Below are positions 23,136-34,026 of a DNA stretch of 64,000 nucleotides, piece by piece (the stretch's first letter is position 1; the number at the start of each line of letters is the position of its first letter). Source of the stretch: Cepaea nemoralis (Eukaryota > Mollusca > Gastropoda > Stylommatophora > Helicidae); contig JACEFZ010028312.1 in assembly GCA_014155875.1 (NCBI GenBank), forward strand, positions 532,501-596,500. The letters run 5' to 3'. Below the pieces are notes generated by a model that was given only the letters and a program-made list of their open reading frames with translations, had not been told where the DNA came from and searched no databases. The position numbers and the translations under genes were made by a program.

Positions 23136-23350
23136 ATCATGTACCGTGCCGATAAGCGTGGGCGGTCATTTTTCGCCATCCCACGTGATCACCAGAGTCT
23201 TGGATCAGCTCAATGTTCTTGTCTCGACCATACCACGTGGCCAAGCCCTCCAGGTATTTACTTATGTGCCTTCCCCCTTGTTATTTCCCCCTCAATCTTG
23301 CCAGGTGTCACCGAGTTCTCCAATTTATTTCTTCCCATAACGTGTTTCAA
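23136..23350 (-). pseudogene. LINE-A 3'-end fragment
   Basis: The plus strand shows gtgggcggtcatttttcgcc, tggatcagctcaatgttctt and ggccaagccctccaggta. These are the reverse complement of the 3' coding end of LINE-A (GLALWHGRDRNTELIHD region) at 8650-8850. About 210 bp, diverged. Confidence 0.75.
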
Positions 23351-23603
23351 AAAATTCTGTGGTTCGATTCGATTTCACCATTACCCTTACCCGGTTCAAC
23401 TTCACGGAGAAGTTATAGTTAGGGTCCATCACCGGCTCAGAATGATAGTCCTGTGACTGAGTCAGCCGCAAAATCAACTGCCCACGGTTTTACCTTCACA
23501 GTCCTGTTAAACCCGAGGTGGTTGTTGTCCATATGGGGTAATGGACTGGTAAGTATAATGTGTTAATATTCAGTCTCATATACTCACTGACAATACATTA
23601 ACT

Positions 23604-23607
<4 letters not shown>

Positions 23608-23648
<41 letters not shown>

Positions 23649-23656
23649 ACACACAC
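23608..23656. repeat. (AC)n microsatellite
   Basis: About 24 AC dinucleotides with one interruption. Confidence 0.95.
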
Positions 23657-24419
23657 TGAATATACATGACACGAACCATGACATCATTCATACTCACTTA
23701 CATGGGCAGACAGTGATGGGGGCAGACATGACGATCTCACAGTTCCCGTAACCCACATGCCTACAAAATCTATCCTCCGCCTCTGACTAACACAGCGACA
23801 TACATTCAAACAACAATGTTTCTTTATAATTACCCACAATAATTCCGCTATTGTGACATCGGCTCGACAATCCTTGCAGCCTAGTAAGAGTAAGAACCAG
23901 TGTGGACAGCAACGCCACAGTTGGCTAACCAAATACCCTGGTATTTACCTCCTGCAACGTGCGGGGTTTTACAGATGTGGCCAGGTTTCTGGTAAGAATG
24001 CAGGGCAAACAGGTCTTGCAGGAAAAGTGCATAGATGTTGAACGAAACAGAGCCCAGTGTACGTGATGGGGATGCATACTAGTGAATGTCAGTCCTTTTC
24101 ATTTAGCTCTTATTTTCGTTAGCTCGCTTTGAATTCGAACGTAGTCCACATACAGTTCCGCCACATAAAAACCAGGAGTTAGACTTTTGCGGCCAGAGGC
24201 GATGAATGCACAAGCCATGGGGGTATTTTTTGCAAAGTTGGGCGCTCAGCCCAACTCTGCGCACCCGGATATAACAGCAATTTGGAACCCTTGTGAGATC
24301 TATGGGAGGAGACTGGAGCGAGCATTGAGATATTCGTGTGCAATGAAAGCAATCATTAACCAGAAATCAACAACAGATTGTAACTATGTCGTTAATATCA
24401 ATTGTGACTGTAAGGATAC

Positions 24420-24545
24420 ACTAGGAGCAACGGTAGCGCTGTGCCTTAGCACGCTTGCCTGCTGGAGTTGCGGGATGTACGAATCCCCTTTAAGGCGGGG
24501 ACTTTTATTCCACTGGCTTGGCTCCCACGTCCAGCCAGACTAAAG
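24420..24545 (+). mobile_element. Possible tRNA-like SINE head
   Basis: The segment with agcaacggtagcgctgtgcc and gatgtacgaatcccc has A-box- and B-box-like spacing. No second copy was identified in this window and no TSD was seen, so this is tentative. Confidence 0.3.
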
Positions 24546-24614
24546 CTGGTGTCACAAATCTGTGTGTGTGATGTTGACTACGTCACCTCTTTGGTGCCGA
24601 TTGGTCTATAACAT

Positions 24615-25013
24615 TTAGTTTAGTCGATGGATCAACATCACGGCACACAGTTAAACCCATAAGTGCTCCGTTTTCCTCCTAACTCAAACCTGAGTCTGGA
24701 GAAACTCAGCTCAATGCACGAACTCCGTTGCATCGGCGAGGATCCTGAAATACTTTGGGTAGATTTTTAACTCGAAATTTTGCCCGGGCAGCGCCGTTAG
24801 GCTACTCTTTTTCGATGTCCAACTGCCAAGGGATTTTTTACGTGCGCAACAGTATACACGGGCGTCCGATCTCACTACCCAGAGATCAGGGGAAATTATA
24901 TTACTGGAAGTCCAGGTGGATTTTTTAAATGAATCCCGGTCCTCACCGGGGCCTGAACCCGGAACCTCCAGCACTCGAGGCGGACACCATACCTCGAGAC
25001 CACTCAGCCCCCT
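24615..25013 (-). mobile_element. SINE S1, reverse orientation, with TSD
   Basis: The reverse complement of the element at 197-615 over its full length, from the CTAAA-type tail (ttagtttag) to the tRNA-like head (cctgaacccggaacctc). The 14-bp repeats ttggtctataacat at 24601-24614 and 25014-25027 flank it exactly. Confidence 0.9.
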
Positions 25014-25074
25014 TTGGTCTATAACATAAGGTTAGGAAATAGAACCATATGCCCGGTAAGCCTCAGGGCGTGCA

Positions 25075-25483
25075 CAGACAGATAGTCAGACAGACGGACC
25101 AATCGACAGTCAGCCGTAGAGACAGACAAACACACAGACCAATCGACAGCCAGCCATAGAGTCAGACATAGAGACAGACATAGAGACATACAGACGGGCG
25201 GATCAATCGACAGTCAGTCATAAAGACAGAGAAACAGACAGACAAACCAATCGACAGCCAACCATAAAGACAGAACGACAGACAGACCTACCGACAGCCA
25301 GCCATAGAGACAGACATAAAAAGACAATACGGACGAACAGACAGAAGGACGGCCGATCGGCCTGCCAGCCAGCCGGGTGGATGGGTGGATGGATAGCTAG
25401 GCAGGCAGGCAGACGGGCGGGTGGGGGAGCGCGACCAACAGACAGACATACAGACAGATAGACAGACAGACAGGCAGCCAGAA

Positions 25484-25536
<53 letters not shown>

Positions 25537-25585
25537 GGCAGACAGACAGGCAGACAGACAGACAGACAGACAGACAGACGGCAAC
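25075..25585. repeat. (CAGA)n-rich tract with decayed longer repeat
   Basis: A decayed unit with gaccaatcgacagccagcca repeats at 25090-25310, then purer CAGA/CAGG tetranucleotides at 25440-25580. ORFs of CLSV repeats on the minus strand are artefacts. Confidence 0.9.
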
Positions 25586-26039
25586 AAAGACCAGAATTAT
25601 GAAAACTATGTTAACATAAATTTCTCCAAATGGTTTTAACCTATGCAACATTTGCAGTATCCGAGTGATGTTTTGCCCCAGTGACTCCTGTGTTACTCTC
25701 CAATAAATGAAAGATTACAGCACGAGACGATGTGGTGTAGTTGCTGTATTATTTACAATAAATCGGAATTCATGATTTATTTACTTTCCGTGACACAGGC
25801 TGCTTTATTTATTATCAAAAGTTTGAATAAAACGCATTTTATGCTACCAATGTCAAACTTGGGCATTATCCAAATCACACTTACAGGAAATCAATACCTG
25901 TGAGATGAGATGCTTGAAGAGAACTGCCAACTTAACTATCCGAGGTCGAATAAGAAGTGATGTTATCAGAGGACAAAAAGAAAACTCTAACCTGCACAGT
26001 TCGCAGCGACTGCACTAGCCAGGCGGCCTTAATTCTCCA

Positions 26040-26175
26040 GGCTCAATACCCACATGCCATACCCCGCAAAAAACTATATTGGCGTTAAATGAAAGAGACA
26101 GTTAGACAGTGGGATCAACACCTTGTGCCACACATATTGAATGACAGAAGATCAAATGGTTTGGCCATCTCGTTA

Positions 26176-26178
<3 letters not shown>
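26040..26178 (+). pseudogene. Short LINE fragment
   Basis: Contains aagatcaaatggtttggcca followed by tctcgttaga, encoding IKWFGHLVR, the post-RT signature of RTE/CR1-type ORF2. It ends where the GATT tail of the LINE-J copy begins. Confidence 0.5.
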
Positions 26179-26206
<28 letters not shown>

Positions 26207-26207
<1 letters not shown>

Positions 26208-26986
26208 TAGGAATCGACATCACAGCATTCGGGGAATTCCCATAAGCGCTCCGTCCCCATCCTCAGCAGCCAGCGAAGAGTTCCAACACCAATAGTACCA
26301 GTAGCAATCTGATTATATGTCCGTCTCGCCTTTCCTCTGAGCGTTGAGCGTCGGCTAGATCCCCTCGTCACTCCTCGCTGTCTCATTCTTGCCAGACCAT
26401 GGTGATCCATTTGCTCCTCCGAGGTGTATACGTGCTCCCACAAGGCCGCAACCACGTCTGCCTTGTCATGTATCAATACTCCACCAAGTTCTGCAGAGCC
26501 AGGCAATCTGTCCGCCTGTTCATTTCCCAGCACACCGGCATGCCCCGGAGAAATGACCCAGGCGATGCTTGTCACCCGTGACCTCCGAAGCGAAGCAAGC
26601 CACTCCGCACTAAGTCTGCCCGTCCTCACCCTCGTCAGCATGCTTTCTGAGTCAATTACAATCACGATGTATGTATGTGTCGTATTCTCCATCCAGCGGA
26701 GAGCCGTAGTGACTGCCTCCACCTGCATTCTTAAGCTGGATGTTGTGGTATCATATGCCAGGCTGTCCTGCACCAAACGTCGACCATTAGCTTTGGCTAT
26801 GAACCCCCACCCACTTCTCTCACCTCTTGACACCGAATCATCTGTGTAGATAATTACATCACCCGAGTGAGCATTGTCCTGAATTAGTTGCTGGATTTCC
26901 ATTTCCGTGGCCCCTGCTGGCCACTCCCTGCACTCCCGGCTTAATGTGGTTATAACTCTGCACAAGTCTGACTGCTCCGCTGGCAC
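26207..26986 (-). CDS. LINE-J ORF2, RNase H and C-terminal part
   Basis: 259 codons. RNase H degrades the RNA strand of RNA:DNA hybrids during retrotransposition. The catalytic blocks can be followed: IYTDDSV (usual TDGS, here G replaced by D), a MQVEAVTTALRW helix with the second acidic residue, VIDSES (third acidic residue) and ISPGHAG..GNEQADRL (final His/Asp block). A conserved tail (KARRTYNQIATGTIG, WLLRMGTE) ends in ECCDVDS and a stop. It is separated from the RT block by about 95 bp with stops, so the copy needs at least one repair to be whole and is presumably inactive. Confidence 0.85.
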
Positions 26987-27082
26987 TCTAACCTACTCCT
27001 CTCCACGCTTAATGTTCTCCAAGGGGCACACCTGTCTGATCGTATCCTCCGCCTGAGCCATCCATGATTTCCCTCTTATCAG

Positions 27083-27955
27083 TTACTGACCCTTAACTGC
27101 GTCCAGTGCCTCATGCAGTGGGTGGTCTGGGTCTGCAGCTACTCTGAGGTATGCCTTCGCCTGCATCACCTTGAGCCTACCAGCAACAGTCGGCAGACCA
27201 AGGATGTAACGCATACACACTACTGGGGTGTCTCTGGTGCATCCCAGAATGACCCGCATAGCTTCGTTCTGTATGCGCTCTAACTTCACCAGCTGACTCT
27301 CTGAGACAGTGAGCAGTCCTAATCCATAATCAATTACTGAGAGGATCAAGTGCTGGTATAGTGTGAAAAGCATTCTCTGCTCTGTGTCCATTGCAGCCAT
27401 AGTTTTAAGTGCACTGAGTCCCTTTTGAGATCTCGTCACAACCGTCTCCACATGGTCCTTGAAGGATAGGCTCCTGTCAAATGTGATCCCCAAATACTTC
27501 AGTTTGTTCTCTCTGCTGACATTTCTACCATCTATCGCGAGGCTTGGGACATCAGTTCTCACAATCATGTTGTCCAGAGAGCACCACAAAACAGCCGCCT
27601 TTTCCGGGTGGATGACAGCACTCATTTCTGTGCACCAATCAATCACTTTATCTACTATCGCCTGTAACTCCTGGGCTGTTTGCTCCCTATCTCTCCCCTG
27701 CCTATATGCAAGAATATCATCTGCAAATGTTAGTATTCTTCCAACCCCTGGTGCTTCTAGGTTTGCAATCTTGCTCGTATACATGTTAAAGAGCACCGGT
27801 GAGACTGCAGATCCCTGTGGCAGTCCTGGGGTTAAAATATGTGGCTCTGAGGTCCATGCACCTAGACGGAGAGCAACCCGACGAGAATGCAGGACGGCTG
27901 CTATCCAGTTCACCAACCAGGGATTGATCCCCTTCTCCATCAGTGCGGTCATCAA
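27083..27955 (-). CDS. LINE-J ORF2, reverse transcriptase part
   Basis: 290 codons of reverse transcriptase, open throughout. Motifs: LTPGLPQGSAVSPVLFNMY (RT block with PQG), RILTFADDILAYRQGRD with the catalytic FADD (27716-27727 on the plus strand), KLKYLGITFDRSLSFKDHV, and the thumb-like LILSVIDYGLGLL. The N-terminal RT motifs are missing because the copy is truncated at about 27957, where an unrelated LINE 3' fragment begins. The family uses this enzyme for target-primed reverse transcription at nicked chromosomal DNA. Confidence 0.88.
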   Translation of the reverse strand: MMTALMEKGINPWLVNWIAAVLHSRRVALRLGAWTSEPHILTPGLPQGSAVSPVLFNMYTSKIANLEAPGVGRILTFADDILAYRQGRDREQTAQELQAIVDKVIDWCTEMSAVIHPEKAAVLWCSLDNMIVRTDVPSLAIDGRNVSRENKLKYLGITFDRSLSFKDHVETVVTRSQKGLSALKTMAAMDTEQRMLFTLYQHLILSVIDYGLGLLTVSESQLVKLERIQNEAMRVILGCTRDTPVVCMRYILGLPTVAGRLKVMQAKAYLRVAADPDHPLHEALDAVKGQ

Positions 27956-27964
27956 AATATCATA

Positions 27965-28185
27965 TCTCGTTAGAATGCAACGCCATCAACTACCAGCACT
28001 TGCTCTACACCAAAGACGATCTTCTACGAGGGCAAGAGGACGCCCGAAAAGAAAATTGATTAACGACATCAAAGACATTGTACATTCACGCGGAACGTCA
28101 CTATCCAGTGCCACCCATCGGGCCCTGGAGCGCCTATTATTCCTCCCCTCGACGCTTGACGGCAATATTGGAAAATGCTGATGAT
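27965..28185 (+). pseudogene. LINE 3' fragment with GRPKRK motif
   Basis: The plus strand encodes RARGRPKRKLINDIKDIVHS followed by GTSLSSATHRALERL. The GRP-K/R-KR block is typical of the C-terminus of RTE/CR1 ORF2. It ends near 28185 with gctgatgattatt, a possible GAT-type tail. Confidence 0.55.
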
Positions 28186-28189
28186 TATT

Positions 28190-28375
28190 TACCAGCACGC
28201 CGGCTCCGTGGCAAAGGGTTACGAACGCAATCGTAAACCCGCGTGCCGAGTTCGAAACACAGCTGAGGCCGATTTGGCAGCAGACCGCCTTGCCGTGCTT
28301 TCCATGCATATGATATTAGATAGCAATGGCAAACTACGATTACGAACAACGTCCATAAATGCTTCGTCACGTAGC
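28190..28375 (+). mobile_element. SINE S2 copy
   Basis: Has ggctccgtggcaaagggtta, gtgccgagttcgaaacacagc (B-box-like), gcagaccgccttgccgtgc and agcaatggcaaactacg in the S2 order. The 3' end is degraded. Confidence 0.65.
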
Positions 28376-28440
28376 TGGCATACTCTACTGTACTTGTTGT
28401 TTTATTACATAAAGATCATCATGTTATGCTTGAAGTCTAC

Positions 28441-28515
28441 ATGGCCGAATGGATAAGAGGGCTGGCTCTTAAACGTCCAATGCGATTATGCCGAGGGGTT
28501 CAACCCCTACACTAA
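28441..28515 (+). mobile_element. tRNA-like head of SINE family D
   Basis: Contains tggccgaatggataagaggg (A-box-like, similar to class II tRNAs such as Leu/Ser) and gaggggttcaacccct (B-box-like with a paired T-arm). The same head appears in reverse at about 61085-61160 attached to a SINE D core, so I call it a SINE piece rather than a functional tRNA gene. Confidence 0.55.
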
Positions 28516-28524
28516 TCAAATGGA

Positions 28525-29035
28525 CTAAAATATTAGGGTTAACATCACACTGTTAGGGATAATATAGCATTGTTAGGGTTAATATGACATTATTAGGGTT
28601 AATATCACAGTGTTAGGGTTAACAGCACATACATTGTTAGGTTAGTATAACATTGCTAGGGTGGACATCACATTCCTGGGGTTAACATCGCATCTCTTTA
28701 TGATTACAATCACATTCTATGGGTAGAAATCGCACTGATAAAGTTAACATCACATTCTTAGGTTAACATTACATTCCCGGTGTTAAGATCATATTCTTAG
28801 GATGCACATCACACTGATAATGTTAACATCACATTCTTAGGGTTACCTTTTCACATTGCTAGCGTTATGATCACATCTTTAGGGTGGACATCACACTGAT
28901 AATCTTAACATCATATTCTTAGGGCTACCATCACAATGCTAGCGTGAAGATCACATTCTTAGGATGGACATCACACAGATAATGTTAGCATCACATTTTT
29001 TTAGGGTTAACATCACATTGCTAGATTTAACATTT
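28525..29035. repeat. Degenerate 20-21-bp repeat containing TTAGGG
   Basis: Loose copies of ttagggttaacatcacattg. Up to about ten units retain TTAGGG exactly and many are mutated (taggtt, taggat). The spacing of 20-21 bp shows a satellite-like unit and not telomeric hexamers. Confidence 0.8.
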
Positions 29036-29039
29036 GGTG

Positions 29040-29755
29040 GGGTTCAAACCAGGGGTTAATCACATGACTCTACAAAGAACGTGCAACATGTGAATGGTTA
29101 AGATTAAATTGCTATGATTACGATCGCATTGCTAGTCAACAACACACATATAAGCCGGACTTTTGACAGACGACACATGCCCCATCAACATAATGTATTT
29201 CATTAGTTAATTACAAACTTACTCGTAGACTGGTATCCAGCTGTGAACTGTCTACACACCAACAAGAACAAAATAAACACTAGCCGCAGGTACGACGGAT
29301 GGACTTGGTGTGGTGTCTTCTTCCACACTACAGCTGCTACTGTGTGCCCTGGCAGCCACAAAATATCTCGCAGGCAGAGACACGGGTGAGGGGTGTCACA
29401 CGGCGTTACCTGACTGCAAGCCACGAGTATGGTATCGATTTTACTCCTTTACCAAGTACTCTGTAGATGGCATTCCACTCCACGGTGTTTCAGATTTCTT
29501 TGTTTCAGAGAGGAGAGCTTTCGACGACAATCATCAGTCATTACCCTCTCAGAACAACAATCCTTTCGAAGTATTAACCTATTTGTGGCTGACTAGGTCT
29601 CAGGATGTTAATGTGAGCCAGGCGATGGACCCTAATATAATTTCTCTTTTGAGGTTGAACGGGGTAGGGGGTAATGGTATAGTGGGGGAGAGCTACTTGT
29701 ATCTTCTCCAGTATGTGAACATTGCCTAGCTTAGATTTCACCAGACCTTAACAGA
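29040..29755. other. No gene recognised
   Basis: Contains overlapping open frames on opposite strands (29203-29424 minus, 29310-29729 plus, 139 codons). I recognise no motif in either. The block at 29450-29560 looks like part of a dispersed repeat, but no second copy was found here. Confidence 0.35.
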
Positions 29756-29756
29756 T

Positions 29757-29985
29757 TGTGCACCAAACAAAAGCAGGTTTGGACCAAAGACAAAAAGACG
29801 GAAAATGGGAAGTAGGAGTGTGTCATAGTTATAGTTTAAGAGTTGTTAACATCGCAGCAGACATGATGTTTTACAATGCGAATAACAACATTTCGGCGAT
29901 ATATAAGCCCATGGCAGATACGGGAAGTACCTTAAGACGATATATCATCCCATGGCAATTAACCAGTTAAAGTGTATCATACCTG
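29757..29985 (+). repeat. Dispersed repeat C, intact copy
   Basis: The blocks ggaaaatgggaagtaggagt, tcgcagcagacatgatgttt and ataagcccatggcagatacg recur in the same order at 51850-53040 (split by a Helitron) and in reverse at 45858-46010. The ends are undefined and no coding content is seen. Confidence 0.7.
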
Positions 29986-30137
29986 GAGACCCTCTGTTAC
30001 AGACATTGCTTCTTCATCATCCAGTGCCTTGCCGGCTGGCATGGGTGATCATGTATCACAAACTGAGTTCCCCGACAGCATAAATCAATGCATGTGTGTT
30101 GACACCTTTCCGTGCCACGACACAAGACTGTGAAGAA

Positions 30138-30213
<76 letters not shown>
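30138..30213. repeat. (TC)n microsatellite
   Basis: About 37 pure TC dinucleotides. Confidence 0.97.
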
Positions 30214-30216
<3 letters not shown>

Positions 30217-30285
30217 CAAATCTGTGTATACTTTAAACAGAAAGCCGTGGAAAGAAAAGCCACCCACAAGTAGATAGAGCCTTGG

Positions 30286-31430
30286 ATGGAATATATCTAG
30301 GGGGAGCAAATCTTGGATGGAATCTACCTAGAGGGAGCAAACCTTGGATGGAACCTATCTAGAGGGAGCAAACCTTGGATGGAACCTATCTAGAGGGAGC
30401 AAACCTTGGATGGGACCTATCTAGAGGGAGCAAACCTTGGATGGAATCTATCTAGGGGGAGCAAACCTTGGATGGAATCTATCTAGGGGGAGCAAACCTT
30501 GGATAGAATCTGTCTAGAGGGAGCAGACCTTGGATGGAATCTGTCTAGAGGGAGCAGACCTTGGATGGAATCTGTCTAGAGGGAGCAGACCTTGGATGGA
30601 ATCTATTTAGAGGGAGCAAACCTTGGATGGAATCTATTTAGAGGGAGCAAACCTTGGATGGAATCTGTCTAGAACAGTGTTTCCCAACGTGGGGCCCACG
30701 CCCCACAGGGGGGCAATTTGACTGTTAAGGGGGGCAATTCGAAAATGGAAGAAATCGGCTGAATATAACAAAACGGGGAGACTTGAGACTGAAGTTAACT
30801 AAATTGGAACCTGACATAAGATCTCTTTGCAGCAAGCATCAAGCGCAAGGATCTAACTAAATTTAAATAATAAATAATTACTAATAATTAAAATAATATA
30901 GAAAAATCTTTCATTAAAATTATTTTGTACTTGAATTTCAGTTCTCCATTATATGTTTTGAAAATTTACTTACTGTGTTTGCTCAATAATTACCTAGTGA
31001 TTTCTTCCTAAAACCTATCATTCAAGTTTCTTTAGTGAACATTTCAATTTTTGAATATTAAAAATTATGTATATGTTGAGGGGGGGGGGGCGTGGGGCAG
31101 GGGAGGAGGGCAATATGAATTTTAGAAAGGCTTAAGTGGGGCGTGGCACAAAAATAGGTTGGGAAACACTGGTCTAGAAGAAACAAACTTTGGATGGAAT
31201 CTGTCTAGAAGAAACAAACTTTGGATGGAATCTGTCTAGAAGAAACAAACTTTGGATGGAATCTGTCTAGAAGAAACAAACTTTGGATGGAATCTGTCTA
31301 GAAGAAACAAACTTTGGATGGAATCTGTCTAGAAGAAACAAACTTTGGATGGAATCTGTCTAGAAGAAACAAACTTTGGATGGAATCTGTCTAGAGGGAG
31401 CAAACCTTGGATGGAATCTGTCTAGCGGGG
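30286..31430. repeat. Minisatellite, 31-bp unit, split by a hAT MITE
   Basis: The unit accttggatggaatctgtct + agagggagcaa recurs every 31 bp. About 12 units lie left of the insertion and about 8 right of it. The right arm is dominated by an agaagaaacaaacttt variant that is nearly homogeneous, while the left arm carries agagggagca variants. Confidence 0.92.
30675..31171. mobile_element. hAT MITE with perfect 14-bp TIRs and 8-bp TSD
   Basis: Starts cagtgtttcccaac and ends gttgggaaacactg, a perfect 14-bp inverted repeat. It is flanked by gtctagaa at 30667-30674 and again at 31172-31179, a perfect 8-bp TSD. The 497-bp interior is AT-rich with no ORF and has G-rich subterminal sequence on both sides. 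It is non-autonomous and would need a hAT transposase in trans. Confidence 0.95.
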
Positions 31431-31534
31431 GGCTTGCTGACACGAACATGCCGAATTCGGACGCACGGATCTATGAGATGCATAACTGGGTTTGAAGCAC
31501 TTTCTCAGAAGAGAAACAAAGAAGAAGAAGAACA

Positions 31535-31790
31535 GGGGGTCGATGCAGCCTAGTGATTAGACGTCGGCCTGGTAGTCATGCGTTCAAATCCGCATCGGGA
31601 CGGATTTTGAAAACTGAACCCTTCCTAGGTCGACTCAGCCTGGTGTGGGTGGCTGGAGATGGATGCTGAAAGTAAAGGCGTCAAGTGTCATAATGATTAC
31701 GTTACTCGAAGATTGTTGATTGGCCTATACAATATGAGTCTAGCACCACATGCCCAATACACCTTAAGGCGTGAACATGAGTCTTTACTT
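31535..31790 (+). mobile_element. SINE family E copy, forward
   Basis: A tRNA-like head (gatgcagcctagtgattaga as A-box region, catgcgttcaaatccgcatc as B-box region), a middle block with cctaggtcgactcagcctgg and aagtaaaggcgtcaa, and a 3' block with tatgagtctagcaccaca. Reverse copies are at 6960, 54365, 56815 and 57555. Confidence 0.75.
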
Positions 31791-31909
31791 TATTGACTAC
31801 ATTGTATGTATGTGTGTGTGTATGCGCGCGCGCTCACGGGAGCGTATATGTGTGAAAAACTCGAGGCGATTTTGGACCAGAACGCTTTGTATTTTCTCTT
31901 TTGGACAAT

Positions 31910-32400
31910 GATATGACCGTCGGCAGTTCAGAATGCAATGGCAAACTGGTGCAATGTAACCTTGCCTAGAAAATCATAGTCAAACAATGCTGAAGTTGAT
32001 TGCGACGTTCTGTCGAAGACATGCAACTAACTTGAACTATCACGACCCTGGTTGTGACTGGGTCTTGCTGGGACTGAATGGCGGCGGTTGGAGATGTGAG
32101 AAGCGTGGCATTATGGGTAATACTGAATCAGACGGACGAGAATCAAGACTCCAGATCCCCCCAGAAGGCAACGATAGAGCCGGGCTTGTGAGCAGTCGTG
32201 AATTAATGCCCGGGAGAACGCATACTCCAATCCACCATTTAATAAATTCGGGTTGTGGGCCTTCTTTAATTAGTTAGTTGTAAGTCGGTTGTTAGGGGGC
32301 TTCTCCTTAAGATAATAATGGCAAGCTACTGAAGGTAAAATTGCCTAAAATAATCAACCTGGGTATGACCGTAACGTCCCGCAAAGGACATGCGATATTT
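31910..32400 (+). mobile_element. Two SINE S2 fragments
   Basis: The first (31910-32040) has cgtcggcagttcagaatgca and gaagacatgcaactaactt. The second (32300-32400) has taatggcaagctactgaagg and gcaaaggacatgcga. Both are diverged 3' halves of S2. Confidence 0.5.
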
Positions 32401-32715
32401 AAGTTAGATGCTAGAAATAAATATATGTTGATTTAATTAGTGATTTCTGTTTGTGTAACCATCACAAGAAATTATCGTGAGTTCTGATAATTATTACTGT
32501 GTTATTGTGCATTCTACCTTGTGTTTGTGTGATGTGTGAAACGGTGGATGGTTCGTATGTGAGTATGTTGGCTCCGGAGTTACACACGGAGAAGGGGTGA
32601 AAGTGACAAGCTGCATACATACATATATGGACAGATTCCTCGGAGATCCATACACCTGTCTTACTCCAAGATTATTCGTCTTATCTTCTTCTAATCGTCG
32701 TCTTCTTCTTACTTC
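32401..32715. other. No gene recognised
   Basis: AT-rich spacer with no recognisable coding or repeat content before the TTC array. Confidence 0.4.
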
Positions 32716-32719
32716 TATT

Positions 32720-32726
32720 CCTCTTC

Positions 32727-32758
<32 letters not shown>

Positions 32759-32766
32759 CTTCTTCT
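32720..32766. repeat. (TTC)n microsatellite, left part
   Basis: About 15 TTC trinucleotides, changing to ttgcttgc repeats at the tail of element E1. Confidence 0.9.
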
Positions 32767-33109
32767 TGCTTGCTGCTTGCTTGCTTGTGTTCGTTGGCGT
32801 TGAGCTCCAACGCGAAGTCCTGTATATCGGATGAAGACATCCTGTTGTCCAACATCAGTGTGATGTCATACAGGACCTGAGGTTTGCGTGAGTATCCGTT
32901 GTCCCATGTCTGGCTTATTGGTGTGCAGACTGGTGGTTCCTCGCCGTACAGGCAGACACTCTCCGACTTCGGAGGAATCGGCGATCCTATTGACTTTAGC
33001 CAGTAACCCGAAGGGACCTGTTGCCCAGGACGCTCGACAAGGACGCGTCAATAGGTCTTGGCCAGTATATAACCCGGCCCTGGTACCTTGGAAACACCTC
33101 TGCGTCCCT
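32766..33109 (-). mobile_element. Small retroelement E1, reverse orientation
   Basis: The reverse complement matches the 340-bp element at 34737-35076 almost throughout, starting with gggacgcagaggtgtttcc (33109 leftwards) and ending in a (CAAG)n tail. TTC repeats lie on both sides, consistent with insertion into a TTC array that then serves as the TSD. Confidence 0.82.
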
Positions 33110-33195
33110 TCTTCTTCATCTTCTTCTTCTTCTTCTTCTTCTTCTTCTTCTTCTTCTTCTTCTTCTTCTTCTTCTTCTTCTTCTTCTTCTTCCAC
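33110..33195. repeat. (TTC)n microsatellite, right part
   Basis: About 26 TTC units. Glu-, Lys-, Phe- and Leu-rich ORFs over it are artefacts. Confidence 0.95.
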
Positions 33196-33269
33196 GTCGT
33201 TGCCACCGTTGTCGTCGTCATCGTTTCGACGTGGTCGTCTTCTTCTTCTTCTTCGTCGCAAACAAGAAT

Positions 33270-34020
33270 ATCATGTATACAATCAATAAACAGCATAGTT
33301 CGTCGCAATTCTGTCAATCTGCCATAAAATGTTTGCATTTTATACCTTTGATAGAATGTATCTATCTGATTTCTTTCTTCTGTTTAGCTCTATAACTAGG
33401 GTTGGTTGTCTGGCTCTTTGGCTGACTGGCTGGTTGGTTGTTGTGTTGACAGATCCTCATTGCATATTGAACTATTAGTCCAGCTCCTCGTCTAAATTTT
33501 TCCTACAGCTAAAGTTACTTGGATTGCGTGCTGAAAGAGGTAGCTGACTGGGCTTTTATTCTCACAAGAATCCGTAACCACCATATTTGTTACCTCTCTA
33601 TAAATTTTATATAGGGCGTAGTAACTTTGACATCCTGTATGTCCTCATTTATAATTCTGTCAGTTCTAATGACGTCATTAGCCTTTTATCGAGAATGGCA
33701 TTTCAGATGTAATGAGTTTCCTTTCTTGCGATTTAAATAGTTCCGTGTTTGGCAATAGTAGAGCTTCAGAATTACGCTATTTAACACTCGTCATTAGATT
33801 TCTGTATTAATGTAAGGATGACTGAATTATAGTGATTGTAAATCACTGCCGTTCGCCTTTTAACATAATGGTTGCAATTGTCAGTCAATGCTCAACGTTT
33901 TCGTCATGTAGATTTGTAGCATTGAACGTCTGCTCTTTTGCTACGATTGTGTAGGTTGTGTGACTTTGCCATTTATGCTTTTAGATTTACAATTTTTCGA
34001 TTAGTTAAAAATTATTCGTA
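33270..34020. other. No gene recognised
   Basis: AT-rich sequence with short ggctgg/ttggttgg repeats at about 33400-33440. No coding content recognised. Confidence 0.4.
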
Positions 34021-34026
34021 TGTTTT

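Larger units (their letters stand above)
26175..27957 (-). mobile_element. LINE-J (jockey/I-like), 5'-truncated, with GATT tail
   Basis: A minus-strand non-LTR retrotransposon. Reverse transcriptase and RNase H coding regions lie in two open blocks (27083-27955 and 26207-26986), followed by a (GATT)n tail at 26175-26207 (AATC on the minus strand). The endonuclease region and 5' end are absent. Truncated relatives lie at 1530, 2535, 5450 and 53160, and a second subfamily at 48322. Confidence 0.88.

Noticed and set aside
28441..28515. Possible functional tRNA gene
   Set aside because: Boxes A and B are present, but the same head is attached to SINE D bodies elsewhere and the anticodon arm cannot be folded convincingly. 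It is treated as SINE-derived.
28525..29035. Interstitial telomere
   Set aside because: TTAGGG is embedded in a 20-21-bp unit and is not in a hexamer array. It is kept only as a satellite-like repeat.
29203..29729. Overlapping ORFs of 73 and 139 codons
   Set aside because: Opposite strands, no recognised motif, no splice or promoter support. Not strong enough to call a gene.
30085..30309. Arg-Glu repeat ORF
   Set aside because: Translation of the (TC)n microsatellite.
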